This document shows, piece by piece, positions 25,455-34,754 of a DNA stretch of 64,000 nucleotides. Both the position numbers and the translations under genes were made by a program. The DNA lies in contig NZ_CP079869.1 in the NCBI RefSeq assembly GCF_025263265.1, positions 4,836,001 to 4,900,000 of the forward strand. Reading direction: 5' to 3'. The notes under the pieces were generated by a model. That model made no database searches. It was not told the origin of the DNA and saw only the letters and a program-made list of their open reading frames with translations. Position 1 is the first letter of the stretch; each line of letters starts with the position of its first letter. This DNA is from Mycobacterium sp. SMC-4 (lineage in GTDB: Bacteria; Actinomycetota; Actinomycetes; Mycobacteriales; Mycobacteriaceae).

Positions 25455-26678
25455 TCATCGCGCACCCATCAGGTGCTCGATGGCCAACTGGTGCAGCGCC
25501 ACAAAGCCGCAGCCCTTTCCACCGAAGTACGACGCGGTGTCGAACTCCTCGAAAGCCGCGGTGTCGGTGAGCAGGTCCGCGTAGGTTTCTCCCGAACCCA
25601 GCGTGGGCCGGCTCAGCTCGGAGACCTTGGCCACTGCCCTGGCCTCCTGCACCGCAGGGTCGGACCGAAACGCCGCGACCCGCTGCCGCAACAGCAGATA
25701 CATCCGCATGTTCGCCGCCGCCGACGCCCACACCCCGTCGATGTCCTCGGTCCGGCTGGGCTTGTAGTCGAAATGGCGCGGCCCGTCATAGGCCGGGGTT
25801 GCGTCTGGACCGCCGTGCTCGAGCAGGTCGACCAGCGCGAAGGCATTGACCAGGTCCCCATGGCCGAACACCAGGTCCTGGTCGAATTTGATGCCGCGCT
25901 GACCGTTGAGGTCGATGTGGAACAGCTTGCCGCTGTCGAGCGCCTGGGCGATACCGTGCATGAAGTTCAGGCCGGCCATCTGTTCGTGGCCCGTCTCTGG
26001 ATTGACCCCGACCATCTCGGGATGCTCGAGGGTTTCGATGAACGCCAGGGCGTGGCCGACGGTGGGCAACAGGATGTCTCCACGCGGCTCGTTGGGCTTT
26101 GGCTCGATGGCGAACCTGATCCCGCTACCTTGGTCGATCACGTACCGGCACAACATGTTCAATGCTTCGCGATACCGCTCCAGGGCGGCGCGGACATCTT
26201 TGGCGGAGTCGTATTCGCTACCCTCGCGGCCGCCCCAGATCACGAACGTCTCAGCACCGAGTTCGGCGGCCAGATCGATGTTGTGCAGCACCTTGCGCAG
26301 CGCGTATCGACGCACCTGACGGTCATTGCTGGTGAAGCCGCCGTCCTTGAAGACCGGCTGGGTGAACAGATTGGTGGTCACCATCGGAACCACCAGTCCC
26401 GACGTGTTCAATGCCGCGACCAACCGGTCGATCGCCCGCCGCCGCTCGGAACTCGAGCTGCCGAACGCGAACAGGTCGTCATCGTGGAGCGTCAGACCGT
26501 AAGCGCCGAGATCGGCCAGTCGGTGCACGGCCTCCACCACGTCGAGCACAGGGCGGGTGGCCACACCGAACGGATCGGCGCCGGGCCAGCCGACGGTCCA
26601 GAGACCGAACGAGAATCTGTCCTCGCGTTTCGGGATCAACGCATCAGACGCAGGGGCGGTGGATGCCAACACAGTCAT
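25455..26678 (-). CDS. xylA: Xylose isomerase
   Basis: Converts D-xylose to D-xylulose with two divalent metal ions. The 407-aa protein has the first active-site His region [46 protein letters not shown] with the metal-binding Glu, [10 protein letters not shown], and [19 protein letters not shown] with the metal-binding Asp/Glu cluster. ATG 26678 is preceded by GGAG at a 7-bp distance. It is the first gene of the xyl operon and diverges from the ROK regulator, with a palindrome between them. Confidence 0.95.
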   Translation of the reverse strand: MTVLASTAPASDALIPKREDRFSFGLWTVGWPGADPFGVATRPVLDVVEAVHRLADLGAYGLTLHDDDLFAFGSSSSERRRAIDRLVAALNTSGLVVPMVTTNLFTQPVFKDGGFTSNDRQVRRYALRKVLHNIDLAAELGAETFVIWGGREGSEYDSAKDVRAALERYREALNMLCRYVIDQGSGIRFAIEPKPNEPRGDILLPTVGHALAFIETLEHPEMVGVNPETGHEQMAGLNFMHGIAQALDSGKLFHIDLNGQRGIKFDQDLVFGHGDLVNAFALVDLLEHGGPDATPAYDGPRHFDYKPSRTEDIDGVWASAAANMRMYLLLRQRVAAFRSDPAVQEARAVAKVSELSRPTLGSGETYADLLTDTAAFEEFDTASYFGGKGCGFVALHQLAIEHLMGAR

Positions 26679-26709
26679 CGGGATACTCCAGTGGGGCATT
26701 GAGATATGG

Positions 26710-26734
26710 TTTTGTTCTCTGACCGAACATAAAA
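26710..26734. promoter_or_regulatory. Candidate operator for the ROK xylose regulator
   Basis: Between xylA and the divergent ROK gene lies the interrupted palindrome TGTTC-7 nt-GAACA (26713-26729), flanked by TTTT and TAAAA in an AT-rich stretch. Its location upstream of xylA and next to the regulator start suggests the binding site of that regulator. No defined consensus was available to compare. Confidence 0.55.
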
Positions 26735-26765
26735 TGTGGCCCACGACACTGTCAAGGGCTGCGTA

Positions 26766-27962
26766 GTGGAGGGCGGTATCGCGGTGAAGGCGACGCAGAG
26801 CGGTCGCGGCGTGCGCGTCGGGACCAGCGCCGACGACGTCCGACGGCGCAACCTGTCCGGTGTTCTCACCCTCGTGCACCGGCACCGGGCCATCAGCCGA
26901 GCAGAGTTGACCCGACGCACCGGCCTGTCACGCTCGACCACCAAAGATCTTGTCGAGGAACTGGCAGCGCGCGGTCTGGTCGAGGAATCGCCAGCACCGT
27001 CGGTATCCCAGGTCGGACGCCCCAGTCCGATCGTGCGGCCCGGTGACCGGGTATTGGCGGTGGCAGTCATACCCGAGGTCGACGCCGTCACCGTCGGGCT
27101 GGTCTCGATGGGTGGCGAGGTCCGAGACGTCGTGCGGTGCTGCACCGACCGGATTCCGACGCCGGCCGACACGGTGTCCATCGCGCGCGACGCCATCCGC
27201 GGGATCCAGCAGAGACTGCGTGACGACCAGCAGGTGACCGCGGTCGGGGTGGCAGTACCCGGGCTCGTACACGGGGTGGAGTCGGCGGTTCAATTGGCGC
27301 CCAACCTCGACTGGCATGATGTCGAGATCGGCCAGATGCTCAGCACCGCAGTCGATTTACCGGTTCACGCTGCCAACGACGCCAATGTCGGAGCTATCGC
27401 CGAGCACCGGTTCGGTAACCATCACGCCGCCGAGCACCTGATCTACGTCAACGGTGGCCCCAGCGGTATCGGAGCTGGATTCGTGGTTGCGGGAGGCCTG
27501 CTCGAGGGGATCGCGGGATACGCCGGCGAGCTCGGGCACACTTTTGTCGGTGGCAGCGAACGGTGTCACTGCGGCGGTGTCGGATGTCTGGAGACCGAGG
27601 TCACCCAAGCGCCGCTGGCCAACCTGCTGGCCGAGCTGGACCGTGGGGCCGGCGAGGACGGGCCCATCCTGCACAGCAGCGTCGAGCACGACGTGCTGAA
27701 CCGGCAGGCACGAGCACTGGCCATCGCCCTCGGCAACGCCATCAACATGTTGAACCCCGGCCTGATCGTCCTCGGTGGTTTTCTGCGGGTGTTCCCCGCT
27801 TTCGGCGCATCGGCGCTGCGCGCGGAATTGACTCGCCGCAGCATGGCGGCGCCCCGTGCTCTGGTGCGGGTCGAACCCGCCACCCTGGGTTCGGCCACAC
27901 TGGTCATCGGCGCCGCCGAGCTGGCCTTCGCACCCGTACTGGCAGATCCCGGAAGGAACTGA
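26766..27962 (+). CDS. ROK-family transcriptional repressor (XylR-like)
   Basis: About 398 aa with an N-terminal winged-helix DNA-binding part ([33 protein letters not shown]) and a C-terminal ROK domain with the zinc-type motif [10 protein letters not shown] and the sugar/ATP-binding [20 protein letters not shown] repressors of this build bind pentoses or hexoses and release their operator. Position between xylA and xylB supports xylose control. Start is uncertain: GTG 26766, GTG 26784 (with GGAGGG 10 bp upstream) and GTG 26736 are all in frame. Confidence 0.85.
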   Translation: MEGGIAVKATQSGRGVRVGTSADDVRRRNLSGVLTLVHRHRAISRAELTRRTGLSRSTTKDLVEELAARGLVEESPAPSVSQVGRPSPIVRPGDRVLAVAVIPEVDAVTVGLVSMGGEVRDVVRCCTDRIPTPADTVSIARDAIRGIQQRLRDDQQVTAVGVAVPGLVHGVESAVQLAPNLDWHDVEIGQMLSTAVDLPVHAANDANVGAIAEHRFGNHHAAEHLIYVNGGPSGIGAGFVVAGGLLEGIAGYAGELGHTFVGGSERCHCGGVGCLETEVTQAPLANLLAELDRGAGEDGPILHSSVEHDVLNRQARALAIALGNAINMLNPGLIVLGGFLRVFPAFGASALRAELTRRSMAAPRALVRVEPATLGSATLVIGAAELAFAPVLADPGRN

Positions 27963-27963
27963 G

Positions 27964-29358
27964 ATGACCCTGGTAGCCGGAGTGGATTCGTCGACGCAGT
28001 CATGCAAAGTGGTGATCTGCGATTCCGACAGCGGCGCGGTGGTGCGTCACGCATCGTCGCCGCACCCCGGTGGCACCGAGATCGACCCTGAGCGCTGGTG
28101 GGATGCGTTGCAGAACACCATCTCCGCCGCAGGCGGGCTGGCCGACGTCTCGGCCATGGCGGTCGGCGGACAGCAACACGGCATGATCTGCCTGGACGCT
28201 GCCGGCCAGGTGGTGCGAGAGGCACTGCTGTGGAACGACACTCGATCGGCACAGGCCGCATCGCAGCTTGTCGTCGACCTGGGCGGTCCCGGCGCCTGGG
28301 CACAGCGCATCGGCGTCGTCCCGGTGGCCGCGATCACCGCCGCGAAGTTGAGATGGCTGGCAGACCATGAGCCTCAGCACGCCGATGCGACTGCGGCAGT
28401 GTGCCTTCCGCATGACTGGCTGACGTGGCGCCTGATGGGCTCGGCCGCCATCGCCGACCTGTGTACCGATCGAAGTGACGCCAGCGGAACCGGCTACTTC
28501 TCCGCCGAAACCGGCGACTATCAGCGCGACCTTCTCGCGCTGGCATTCCGTGGTCGAGAACCCGCCGTGCCGACGGTGCTCGGCCCCAACGCAAGCCCCG
28601 GGACCACGCCACAGGGCATCGTGCTGGGCCCCGGTGCGGGTGACAACGCCGCTGCCGCTTTGGGACTGCGAGCCGGCTCCGGGGACTGTGTGGTGTCGCT
28701 GGGGACCTCGGGCGTGGTCAGTGCCGTGGGACAGGCGGCTCCGCACGATGCGGAGGGGATCGTCGCCGGCTTCGCCGATGCGACAGGGCGCCAGCTCCCA
28801 CTGGTATGCACCCTCAACGGCGCACCTGTGCTCGCGACCTTCGCGGACATGCTGGGAGTGGACTTCGACGAGTTCGACCAGCTCGCACTGTCAGCCCCCG
28901 CGGGTTCCGGAGGCCTCGTGGTAGTCCCGTACTTCGACGGCGAGCGGTCACCGAACCTCCCGCAGGCGACGGGTGCGCTACACGGGGTGACGACCCGAAA
29001 CCTGAACGCCGCCAACATTGCCCGTGCCGCGGTGGAAGGACTGCTCAGCTCGATGGTCTATTGCATGGACAAGATCCGGGCCCAGGGAGTCGACACCGAA
29101 CGTGTCATCCTGGTCGGCGGCGCAGCCCGGTCGGAAGCGGTGCGCAGGATCGCCCCTGCCATATTCGGCACCGCGGTGCATGTTCCGCAGCCGGCGGAGT
29201 ACGTCGCCCTGGGCGCCGCACGGCAGGCCGCCTGGGTGCTGTCCGGGCGGGCCACACCGCCAGAATGGTCCGCCGGAGAACCGGGCTGCTACCAGGCCGA
29301 CGCGACACCTCAGGTGCTCGACCGGTACCGCGAGGCACAGGACCTGACCCTGCGATAG
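27964..29358 (+). CDS. xylB: Xylulokinase
   Basis: FGGY-family kinase phosphorylating D-xylulose to xylulose 5-phosphate. The 464-aa protein begins with the phosphate-binding VAGVDSSTQSCKVVI and shows GGQQHGMICLD, LLWNDTRS, LPHDWLTWRL, the C-terminal phosphate loop GAGDNAAAALGL and VILVGGAARSEAVRRI. ATG 27964 has GGAAGGA upstream and lies one base after the ROK stop, so it is probably co-transcribed with the regulator. Together with XylFGH and XylA it completes the isomerase route for xylose. Confidence 0.93.
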   Translation: MTLVAGVDSSTQSCKVVICDSDSGAVVRHASSPHPGGTEIDPERWWDALQNTISAAGGLADVSAMAVGGQQHGMICLDAAGQVVREALLWNDTRSAQAASQLVVDLGGPGAWAQRIGVVPVAAITAAKLRWLADHEPQHADATAAVCLPHDWLTWRLMGSAAIADLCTDRSDASGTGYFSAETGDYQRDLLALAFRGREPAVPTVLGPNASPGTTPQGIVLGPGAGDNAAAALGLRAGSGDCVVSLGTSGVVSAVGQAAPHDAEGIVAGFADATGRQLPLVCTLNGAPVLATFADMLGVDFDEFDQLALSAPAGSGGLVVVPYFDGERSPNLPQATGALHGVTTRNLNAANIARAAVEGLLSSMVYCMDKIRAQGVDTERVILVGGAARSEAVRRIAPAIFGTAVHVPQPAEYVALGAARQAAWVLSGRATPPEWSAGEPGCYQADATPQVLDRYREAQDLTLR

Positions 29359-29396
29359 GGCGCTTCTTGTCGGACCGTCCGGGTACTGTCGGGGAC

Positions 29397-30677
29397 GTGT
29401 TCGAAAGTGTGTTCGACCTGTCTGACGCGGCTGGTGAGGCGGAGCTGCGGGCAGTCGTCGAACGCTGCGAGAGGTTGAAGGCCCAGGCCGCTGCGGTCCA
29501 GGCGCGGGCCACGGCGTTGTGGGCGGCCAAACGCGCTGCTGCTGAAGAGGCTGCCGGGATCGCCAAAACCAGGCGCGGTAAGGGGCTGGCCAGCGAGGTC
29601 GCGTTGGCGCGCCAGGACGCCCCGGTGCAGGGCAACCGACATCTGGGCTTCGCCCGAGCGCTGGTGCACGAGATGCCGTGCACGCTGGCGGCCATGGCGG
29701 CCGGGGTGCTCTCGGAGTGGCGGGCGACGCTGATCGTGCGTGAATCGGCGTGCTTGAGCGCAGAACACCGCCACGAACTCGACCGGCAGCTGTGTGGCGA
29801 TCCTGCGCGGCTGACCGGATGGGGTAACAACCGCATCGAAGCCGAGGCCAAGGCCATCGCAGCCCGTCTCGACGCCGCTGCGGTGGTCGAGCGCATCGAC
29901 AAGGCTGCCGCAGGTTGTGCGGTCAGTTGCCGGCCCGCGGCCAACAACATGGTCTACGTCACGGTGCGGCTCCCGTTGACCCAGGGTGTCGGCCTCTACG
30001 CCGCATGCACACAGGCCGCCGACACCACCTTCGACGAACGGCCGCGCGGCCAGGTGATGGCCGAGACGGTCTACGAGCGGGTGACCGGACGTGCCGCCTC
30101 CGCCCCGGTTGCGGTGGCGCTGAACCTGGTGATGGCCGACACCACGCTGGCCGGTGACGACGACGAACTGGGCTGGCTGCACGGGTACGGACCCGTCCCC
30201 GCCGGGTTCTGCCGCGCCCTCGTCGGTGACGTCGTCCTGGATGCCGAGACCCGGGCCACGCTACGCCGGCTCTACCGCCATCCCGACAGCGGGCAACTGG
30301 TAGCGATGGAATCGAAAGCCAGGATCTTTCCGAAAGGGCTCGCCGCGCTGCTGGACCGTCGCGACCGCACCTGCCGAACCCCCTACTGCAACGCCCCGAT
30401 CCGCCACCACGACCACGCCACACCCCACCACGCCGGCGGGCCCACCACAGCGCTCAACGGCCTCGGCGAATGCGAGGCCTGCAACTACACCAAAGAAGCC
30501 GCCGGCTGGCAAGTCAGCACCACCGAGACCAACGGGCACCACACCGCGCAATTCCGCACCCCGACCGGCGCGGTCTACCGGTCAACCGCCCCACCGCTAC
30601 CCGGGCCGCCACCACGACGGCGCAGCATCATCGAAGACGGAATCACCATCGACCTCATCACCTTCGACGCCGCGTGA
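29397..30677 (+). CDS. DUF222/HNH endonuclease-domain protein (13E12 repeat family)
   Basis: A 426-aa member of the mycobacterial 13E12/REP13E12-related family. The N-terminal two thirds is the DUF222 helical domain (ELRAVVERCERLKAQAAAV, FARALVHEMPCTLAAMAAGVLS, LPLTQGVGLYAACTQAA). The C-terminus is an HNH nuclease domain with CRTPYCNAP, HHDHATPHHAGGPT and CEACNYTKEAAGW. Such genes occur in many copies in actinobacterial genomes, often beside mobile elements; their function is unknown. GTG 29397 sits 7 nt after a TACTGT -10-like hexamer (29384-29389), suggesting a leaderless transcript. It converges on the acetoacetyl-CoA synthetase gene with a 20-bp overlap. Confidence 0.85.
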   Translation: MFESVFDLSDAAGEAELRAVVERCERLKAQAAAVQARATALWAAKRAAAEEAAGIAKTRRGKGLASEVALARQDAPVQGNRHLGFARALVHEMPCTLAAMAAGVLSEWRATLIVRESACLSAEHRHELDRQLCGDPARLTGWGNNRIEAEAKAIAARLDAAAVVERIDKAAAGCAVSCRPAANNMVYVTVRLPLTQGVGLYAACTQAADTTFDERPRGQVMAETVYERVTGRAASAPVAVALNLVMADTTLAGDDDELGWLHGYGPVPAGFCRALVGDVVLDAETRATLRRLYRHPDSGQLVAMESKARIFPKGLAALLDRRDRTCRTPYCNAPIRHHDHATPHHAGGPTTALNGLGECEACNYTKEAAGWQVSTTETNGHHTAQFRTPTGAVYRSTAPPLPGPPPRRRSIIEDGITIDLITFDAA

Positions 30678-32547
30678 CGTACCAATCGAGCAGGGCGGGG
30701 TCATCGACGGCGCTGCGCTCAACCACCTTGGCCGCGTCGCGGCCCTGGAAGAGTTTCTTGATGGGCACCTCGAGCTTCTTGCCGGTGCGCGTGTGCGGAA
30801 TGCCTGGGGCGACGATGATCTCGTCGGGGACGTGCCGCGGCGAGACCTCGGTGCGGATCGTGTCATTGATCCGGTTGCGGATGTCGTCGGTGAGGTCCAT
30901 CCCGTCGGCGAGAACCACGAACAGCGGCATCCAGTAGCCGCCGTCGGGCTGCTCGGCACCGATCACCAGCGCCTCGGCGACCTCGGGCAGTCGTTCCACG
31001 GCCTGGTAGATGTCGGCGCTGCCCATCCGGATGCCGTGCCGGTTCAGCGTCGAATCGGAGCGTCCGTGCACCACCACGCTGCCGCGGTCGGTGATGGTGA
31101 TCCAGTCGCCGTGCCGCCAGACGCCGGGATAGTGATCGAAATACGCCTCGTGATAACGGCTTCCATCCGGATCATTCCAGAAGGCAACCGGCATCGACGG
31201 CAGGGGTTTGGTGACCACGAGTTCGCCGACCTCACCGGTAACTGGATTCCCGGACTCGTCCCAGGCCTCCAGCGCCACACCGAGATAGGGCACCGACAGT
31301 TCACCCGGCCACACCGGCACCGTGCGTACTCCCCCGATGAACGCCGACACCACATCGGTGCCTCCGCTGATCGACGCGACCTGCACACCGACATGGTCGC
31401 GCAACCACAACGACGAGGTCGGTGGCAACGAGGATCCGGTGATACCGACGCTGCGCAGCGCCGACAGGTCATGGGTCCGGCGCGGCTCGGCACCAGCCTT
31501 CATGCAACCGAGCACGTAGCCCGGGCTGGTACCCAACACCGTTGCCCGCACCCGAGCGGCGATGTCCCACAGGGCATCCGGTTGCGGCACGTTGGGGCTG
31601 CCGTCGTAGCACACGATCGTCGACCCCACCAGCAGCCCTGCAACCTGGAAGTTCCACATCATCCAACTGGGGCTGGTGTACCAGAAGAACGTGTCGGTGG
31701 GGCCGATGTCCGACTGTAATGCCACGGCTTTGAGATGCTCCAGCACCACCCCGCCGTGACCGTGGATGATGCCCTTGGGCAAACCGGTGGTGCCCGAAGA
31801 GAACAAGATCCACAGCGGGTGATCGAACGGTACCGGTACCGGCTCGAGCGGCTCGTCGCTCGATTCAGCCAGATCGGACAGCCCGAAGCTGACCTCGACG
31901 GATGACAGCCCGGCCCGCAACGCCTCGACATCGCCCCGCTTGTCGCGGTACTTGCCCCCGAAGCGGTATCCGTCGGCGGCGACGAGCACCTTGGGCTTCA
32001 GCTGCCCCAGCCGGTCCAGTGCCGCTTTGGCCGAATAGTCCTGGCCGCAGGCGCTCCACACCGCACCGATGCTGGCCGTCGCCAGAAACGCGATGACGGC
32101 CTCGGCGATGTTGGGCAGATAGCCCACCACCCGGTCGCCGGGCCGCACATCGTGGGCACGCAACTTCTCGGCGAACGCTGCGGTGCGGCCCAACAACTCT
32201 GGCCAGGAGATCTGCCGATCGGGACCGTCCTCACTGACCGCGACGATGGCCGGGCGGTCAGTCTGGGCGCTGCGCAGGACCTGGTCGACATAGTTCAGCG
32301 TGGTTCCCGGAAACCACTGCGCCCCTGGCATTTCGGTACCGGCCAGCACCGTCTGCCCGCGCCGACCCAGGTCGAAGTAGTCCCACAGCGCCGCCCAGAA
32401 ACCGGTCGGGTCATCGACCGACCATCGCCACAGGGCGCCGTAGCTGTCGAAGGTCGCATCGATTCGCCGCTCCACGAAGCGGGTGAAATCGGTGACGCGG
32501 GCAGCTGCGACATCGTCGTCGGTGGGAGTCCACTGCGCGGCGGTCAC
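30658..32547 (-). CDS. Acetoacetate--CoA ligase (acetoacetyl-CoA synthetase)
   Basis: ANL-family ligase activating acetoacetate with ATP and CoA. The 629-aa protein resembles acetoacetyl-CoA synthetases in NYVDQVLRSAQ, the adenylate motif FSSGTTGLPKGIIHGHGG, WYTSPSWMMWNFQVAGLL, ISGGTDVVSAFIGG and GRSDSTLNRHGIRMGSADIY, ending with the catalytic Lys in TRTGKKLEVPIKK. GTG 32547 overlaps the stop of the preceding dehydrogenase as GTGA. It completes a route 3-hydroxybutyrate to acetoacetate to acetoacetyl-CoA. Confidence 0.9.
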   Translation of the reverse strand: MTAAQWTPTDDDVAAARVTDFTRFVERRIDATFDSYGALWRWSVDDPTGFWAALWDYFDLGRRGQTVLAGTEMPGAQWFPGTTLNYVDQVLRSAQTDRPAIVAVSEDGPDRQISWPELLGRTAAFAEKLRAHDVRPGDRVVGYLPNIAEAVIAFLATASIGAVWSACGQDYSAKAALDRLGQLKPKVLVAADGYRFGGKYRDKRGDVEALRAGLSSVEVSFGLSDLAESSDEPLEPVPVPFDHPLWILFSSGTTGLPKGIIHGHGGVVLEHLKAVALQSDIGPTDTFFWYTSPSWMMWNFQVAGLLVGSTIVCYDGSPNVPQPDALWDIAARVRATVLGTSPGYVLGCMKAGAEPRRTHDLSALRSVGITGSSLPPTSSLWLRDHVGVQVASISGGTDVVSAFIGGVRTVPVWPGELSVPYLGVALEAWDESGNPVTGEVGELVVTKPLPSMPVAFWNDPDGSRYHEAYFDHYPGVWRHGDWITITDRGSVVVHGRSDSTLNRHGIRMGSADIYQAVERLPEVAEALVIGAEQPDGGYWMPLFVVLADGMDLTDDIRNRINDTIRTEVSPRHVPDEIIVAPGIPHTRTGKKLEVPIKKLFQGRDAAKVVERSAVDDPALLDWYVTRRRR

Positions 32548-33290
32548 TTGGCGCTCCACCCGCCGTCCATCGTGTACGACGCTCCGGTCACCATGCCCGC
32601 TGCCGGCGATGCCAGCCAACCCACCAACGCACCCACCTCCTCCGGCTCGACGAGCCGTTTCACCGCACTGTCCTTGAGCAGGATTTCGGTCAGCACCTGC
32701 TCTTCGGGAATGCTATGCGTTCGCGCCTGATCGGAGATCTGCTTGGTGACCAGCGGCGTGCGGACGTAGCCCGGGTTGACGCAGTTGCTGGTGACGCCGT
32801 GTGACCCGGCCTCGAGAGCTGTCACCTTCGACAACCCCTCCAGCGCATGCTTGGCGGTGACGTAGGCGGACTTGAACGGCGATGCCCGCAACCCGTGCAC
32901 CGACGAGATGTTGATGACCCGGCCGAACCTGTTGCGATACATGTGCGGCAGTGCGGCTCGGATCAACAGGAACGGCGCCTCGACCATCAACGTCAGCATC
33001 GAACGGAACTTCTCCGGCGGGAAATCGATGATCGCCTCGACGCGCTGCACCCCGGCGTTGTTGACCAGGATGTCGGTCTCCAGCCGCAGCTCTTCCAGTG
33101 CCCCCACGTCGCGTAGGTCCAGTGTCCATGCGGTTCCGCCGATCTCGTCGGCGACCTGCTGGGCACCTGGCCCGTCGACGTCGGCCACGGTGACGGTGGC
33201 ACCGCGGCCGGCGAGCTCACGCGCGCACGCCGCACCGATACCTCCCGCGCCGCCGGTGACCAGCGCCGTGCTGCCGGTCAGATCGCTCAC
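32544..33290 (-). CDS. 3-hydroxybutyrate dehydrogenase (SDR)
   Basis: A 248-aa short-chain dehydrogenase closely resembling D-3-hydroxybutyrate dehydrogenases: cofactor loop TGGAGGIGAACAREL, NNAGVQRVEAIIDFP, catalytic Ser in ISSVHGLRASPFKSAYVTAKHALEG with the Tyr/Lys pair, and CVNPGYVRTPLV. The VHGL...SPFKSAYV and QHVE/QRVE-type substrate motifs are characteristic of that group. It sits between a transporter and acetoacetyl-CoA synthetase with 4-bp overlaps on both sides, which supports the assignment. Confidence 0.9.
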   Translation of the reverse strand: MSDLTGSTALVTGGAGGIGAACARELAGRGATVTVADVDGPGAQQVADEIGGTAWTLDLRDVGALEELRLETDILVNNAGVQRVEAIIDFPPEKFRSMLTLMVEAPFLLIRAALPHMYRNRFGRVINISSVHGLRASPFKSAYVTAKHALEGLSKVTALEAGSHGVTSNCVNPGYVRTPLVTKQISDQARTHSIPEEQVLTEILLKDSAVKRLVEPEEVGALVGWLASPAAGMVTGASYTMDGGWSAK

Positions 33291-34645
33291 GCCGCCCCTG
33301 CCTTGGCCAGTTGCTCCCGGTCAGCCGCGTCGAGGGCGTGCAGGTCGATGCCGTTGGTTTCCCGGGTGAACCATGCCGCGACGAGCGTGATCACCGAAGC
33401 CCCGGACAGATAGAGCGCGATCGGCACCCAGGTGCCGTACCGGTCGAGCAGCCAGGTGGCGATGGCCGGGGCCAGTGAGCCGGCCACGATCGAGGTCACC
33501 TGATAGCCGAGCGAGACACCGGAGTACCGCATCCGGGTCGGGAACATCTCGGCCATGATCGCCGGCTGCGGGGCATACATCAGCGCGTGGATGATCAGGC
33601 CGAGAATGACCGCACCCATGATCATCAGATAACTGCCGGTGTTCATCATCGGGAACGCGACGAAGCCCCAGGCGGCCGCCAGCACCGCGCCGACCATGTA
33701 CACCGGTCGCCGGCCGAACCGGTCGGCCAGCCGCCCGACCTGCGGGACCACCAGGAAATGCACCGCGTGCGCAGCCAACAGATACCACAGGATGTCTCCG
33801 GTGTCGGCGCCGACGTGGGTCTTGAGATAGACGATGGAGAACGTGACGACCAGGTAGTACATGATGTTCTCCGCGAAGCGCAGACCCATCGCGGTGAAAA
33901 CACCGCGCGGGTAGCGCTTGAGCACTTCGACCACGCCGTAGGAGACCGACTTGACCCGCTCGACCTCTTCCTGTGCGGCGACGAAGATCGGTGCGTCGGT
34001 GACTTTGGTGCGGATGTAGTACCCGATGACGACCACCACTGCCGACAGCCAGAACGCGATGCGCCAGCCCCAGGACAGAAACGCGTCCTCGGGCAGCAGG
34101 CCGGTCAGCACCAGCAGCACCACGGTCGCGAGCATGTTGCCGATCGGCACCGCCGCCTGCGGCCAGCTGGCCCAGAACGCCCGGCTCTTGTTCGGGCTGT
34201 GCTCGGCGACCAGCAGGACCGCGCCACCCCATTCCCCTCCGACGGCAAATCCCTGCAGGAATCGCAATGCCACCAGCAGAATCGGCGCCCAGACTCCGAT
34301 CTGCGCATAGGTCGGCAGACATCCCATCAGGAAGGTCACCGCGCCGACGAGCAGGATGGCGAATTGCAGAAGCTTCTTGCGGCCGTACTTGTCACCGAAG
34401 TGGCCGAACACGATGCCGCCCAGCGGGCGGGCGACGAAGCCCACGGCGTAGGTCAGAAGCGCGGCGATCAGCCCGGCTGCCTCGCTGGTGCCCTCCGCGA
34501 AGAACACCTTGTTGAACACCAAGGTGGCCGCGGTCGCGTAGAGGAAGAACTCATACCACTCGACGACGGTGCCCGCCATCGAGGCGACCACGACCCGCTT
34601 CAACCCGGTAGGTACCGACCCCGCGGCCTGCTGTGTGCTGCTCAT
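33287..34645 (-). CDS. MFS transporter (metabolite:H+ symporter type)
   Basis: A 452-aa, 12-helix major-facilitator protein of the MHS subgroup. Visible signatures are EWYEFFLYATAATLVF near the N-terminus, the loop FGHFGDKYGRKK, and RFLQGFAVGGEWGGAVLL. ATG 34645 is preceded by a strong GGGAGGGG site; longer extensions cross the regulatory gap. Being first in an operon with the dehydrogenase and the acetoacetate ligase, it probably imports 3-hydroxybutyrate or acetoacetate; the substrate is inferred from context only. Confidence 0.85.
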   Translation of the reverse strand: MSSTQQAAGSVPTGLKRVVVASMAGTVVEWYEFFLYATAATLVFNKVFFAEGTSEAAGLIAALLTYAVGFVARPLGGIVFGHFGDKYGRKKLLQFAILLVGAVTFLMGCLPTYAQIGVWAPILLVALRFLQGFAVGGEWGGAVLLVAEHSPNKSRAFWASWPQAAVPIGNMLATVVLLVLTGLLPEDAFLSWGWRIAFWLSAVVVVIGYYIRTKVTDAPIFVAAQEEVERVKSVSYGVVEVLKRYPRGVFTAMGLRFAENIMYYLVVTFSIVYLKTHVGADTGDILWYLLAAHAVHFLVVPQVGRLADRFGRRPVYMVGAVLAAAWGFVAFPMMNTGSYLMIMGAVILGLIIHALMYAPQPAIMAEMFPTRMRYSGVSLGYQVTSIVAGSLAPAIATWLLDRYGTWVPIALYLSGASVITLVAAWFTRETNGIDLHALDAADREQLAKAGAA

Positions 34646-34737
34646 CCCAGACCCCTCCCTTGTGATGGCGACCACAGACTGGAGTGAGTATTCATGCAGT
34701 TGGCGTGGCGCAGCAATAACCAAATATGCACCATAGG

Positions 34738-34753
34738 TCTGCAAAAATGCAGA
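34738..34753. promoter_or_regulatory. Palindrome at the LysR start, candidate LysR operator
   Basis: The perfect inverted repeat TCTGCA-AAAA-TGCAGA ends one base before the LysR ATG at 34755. Further TGCA elements (34694-34697 and 34726-34729) lie towards the divergent MFS gene. The position fits autoregulation together with control of the 3-hydroxybutyrate operon. A leaderless or very short leader would place transcription start inside the repeat. Confidence 0.5.
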
Positions 34754-34754
34754 A

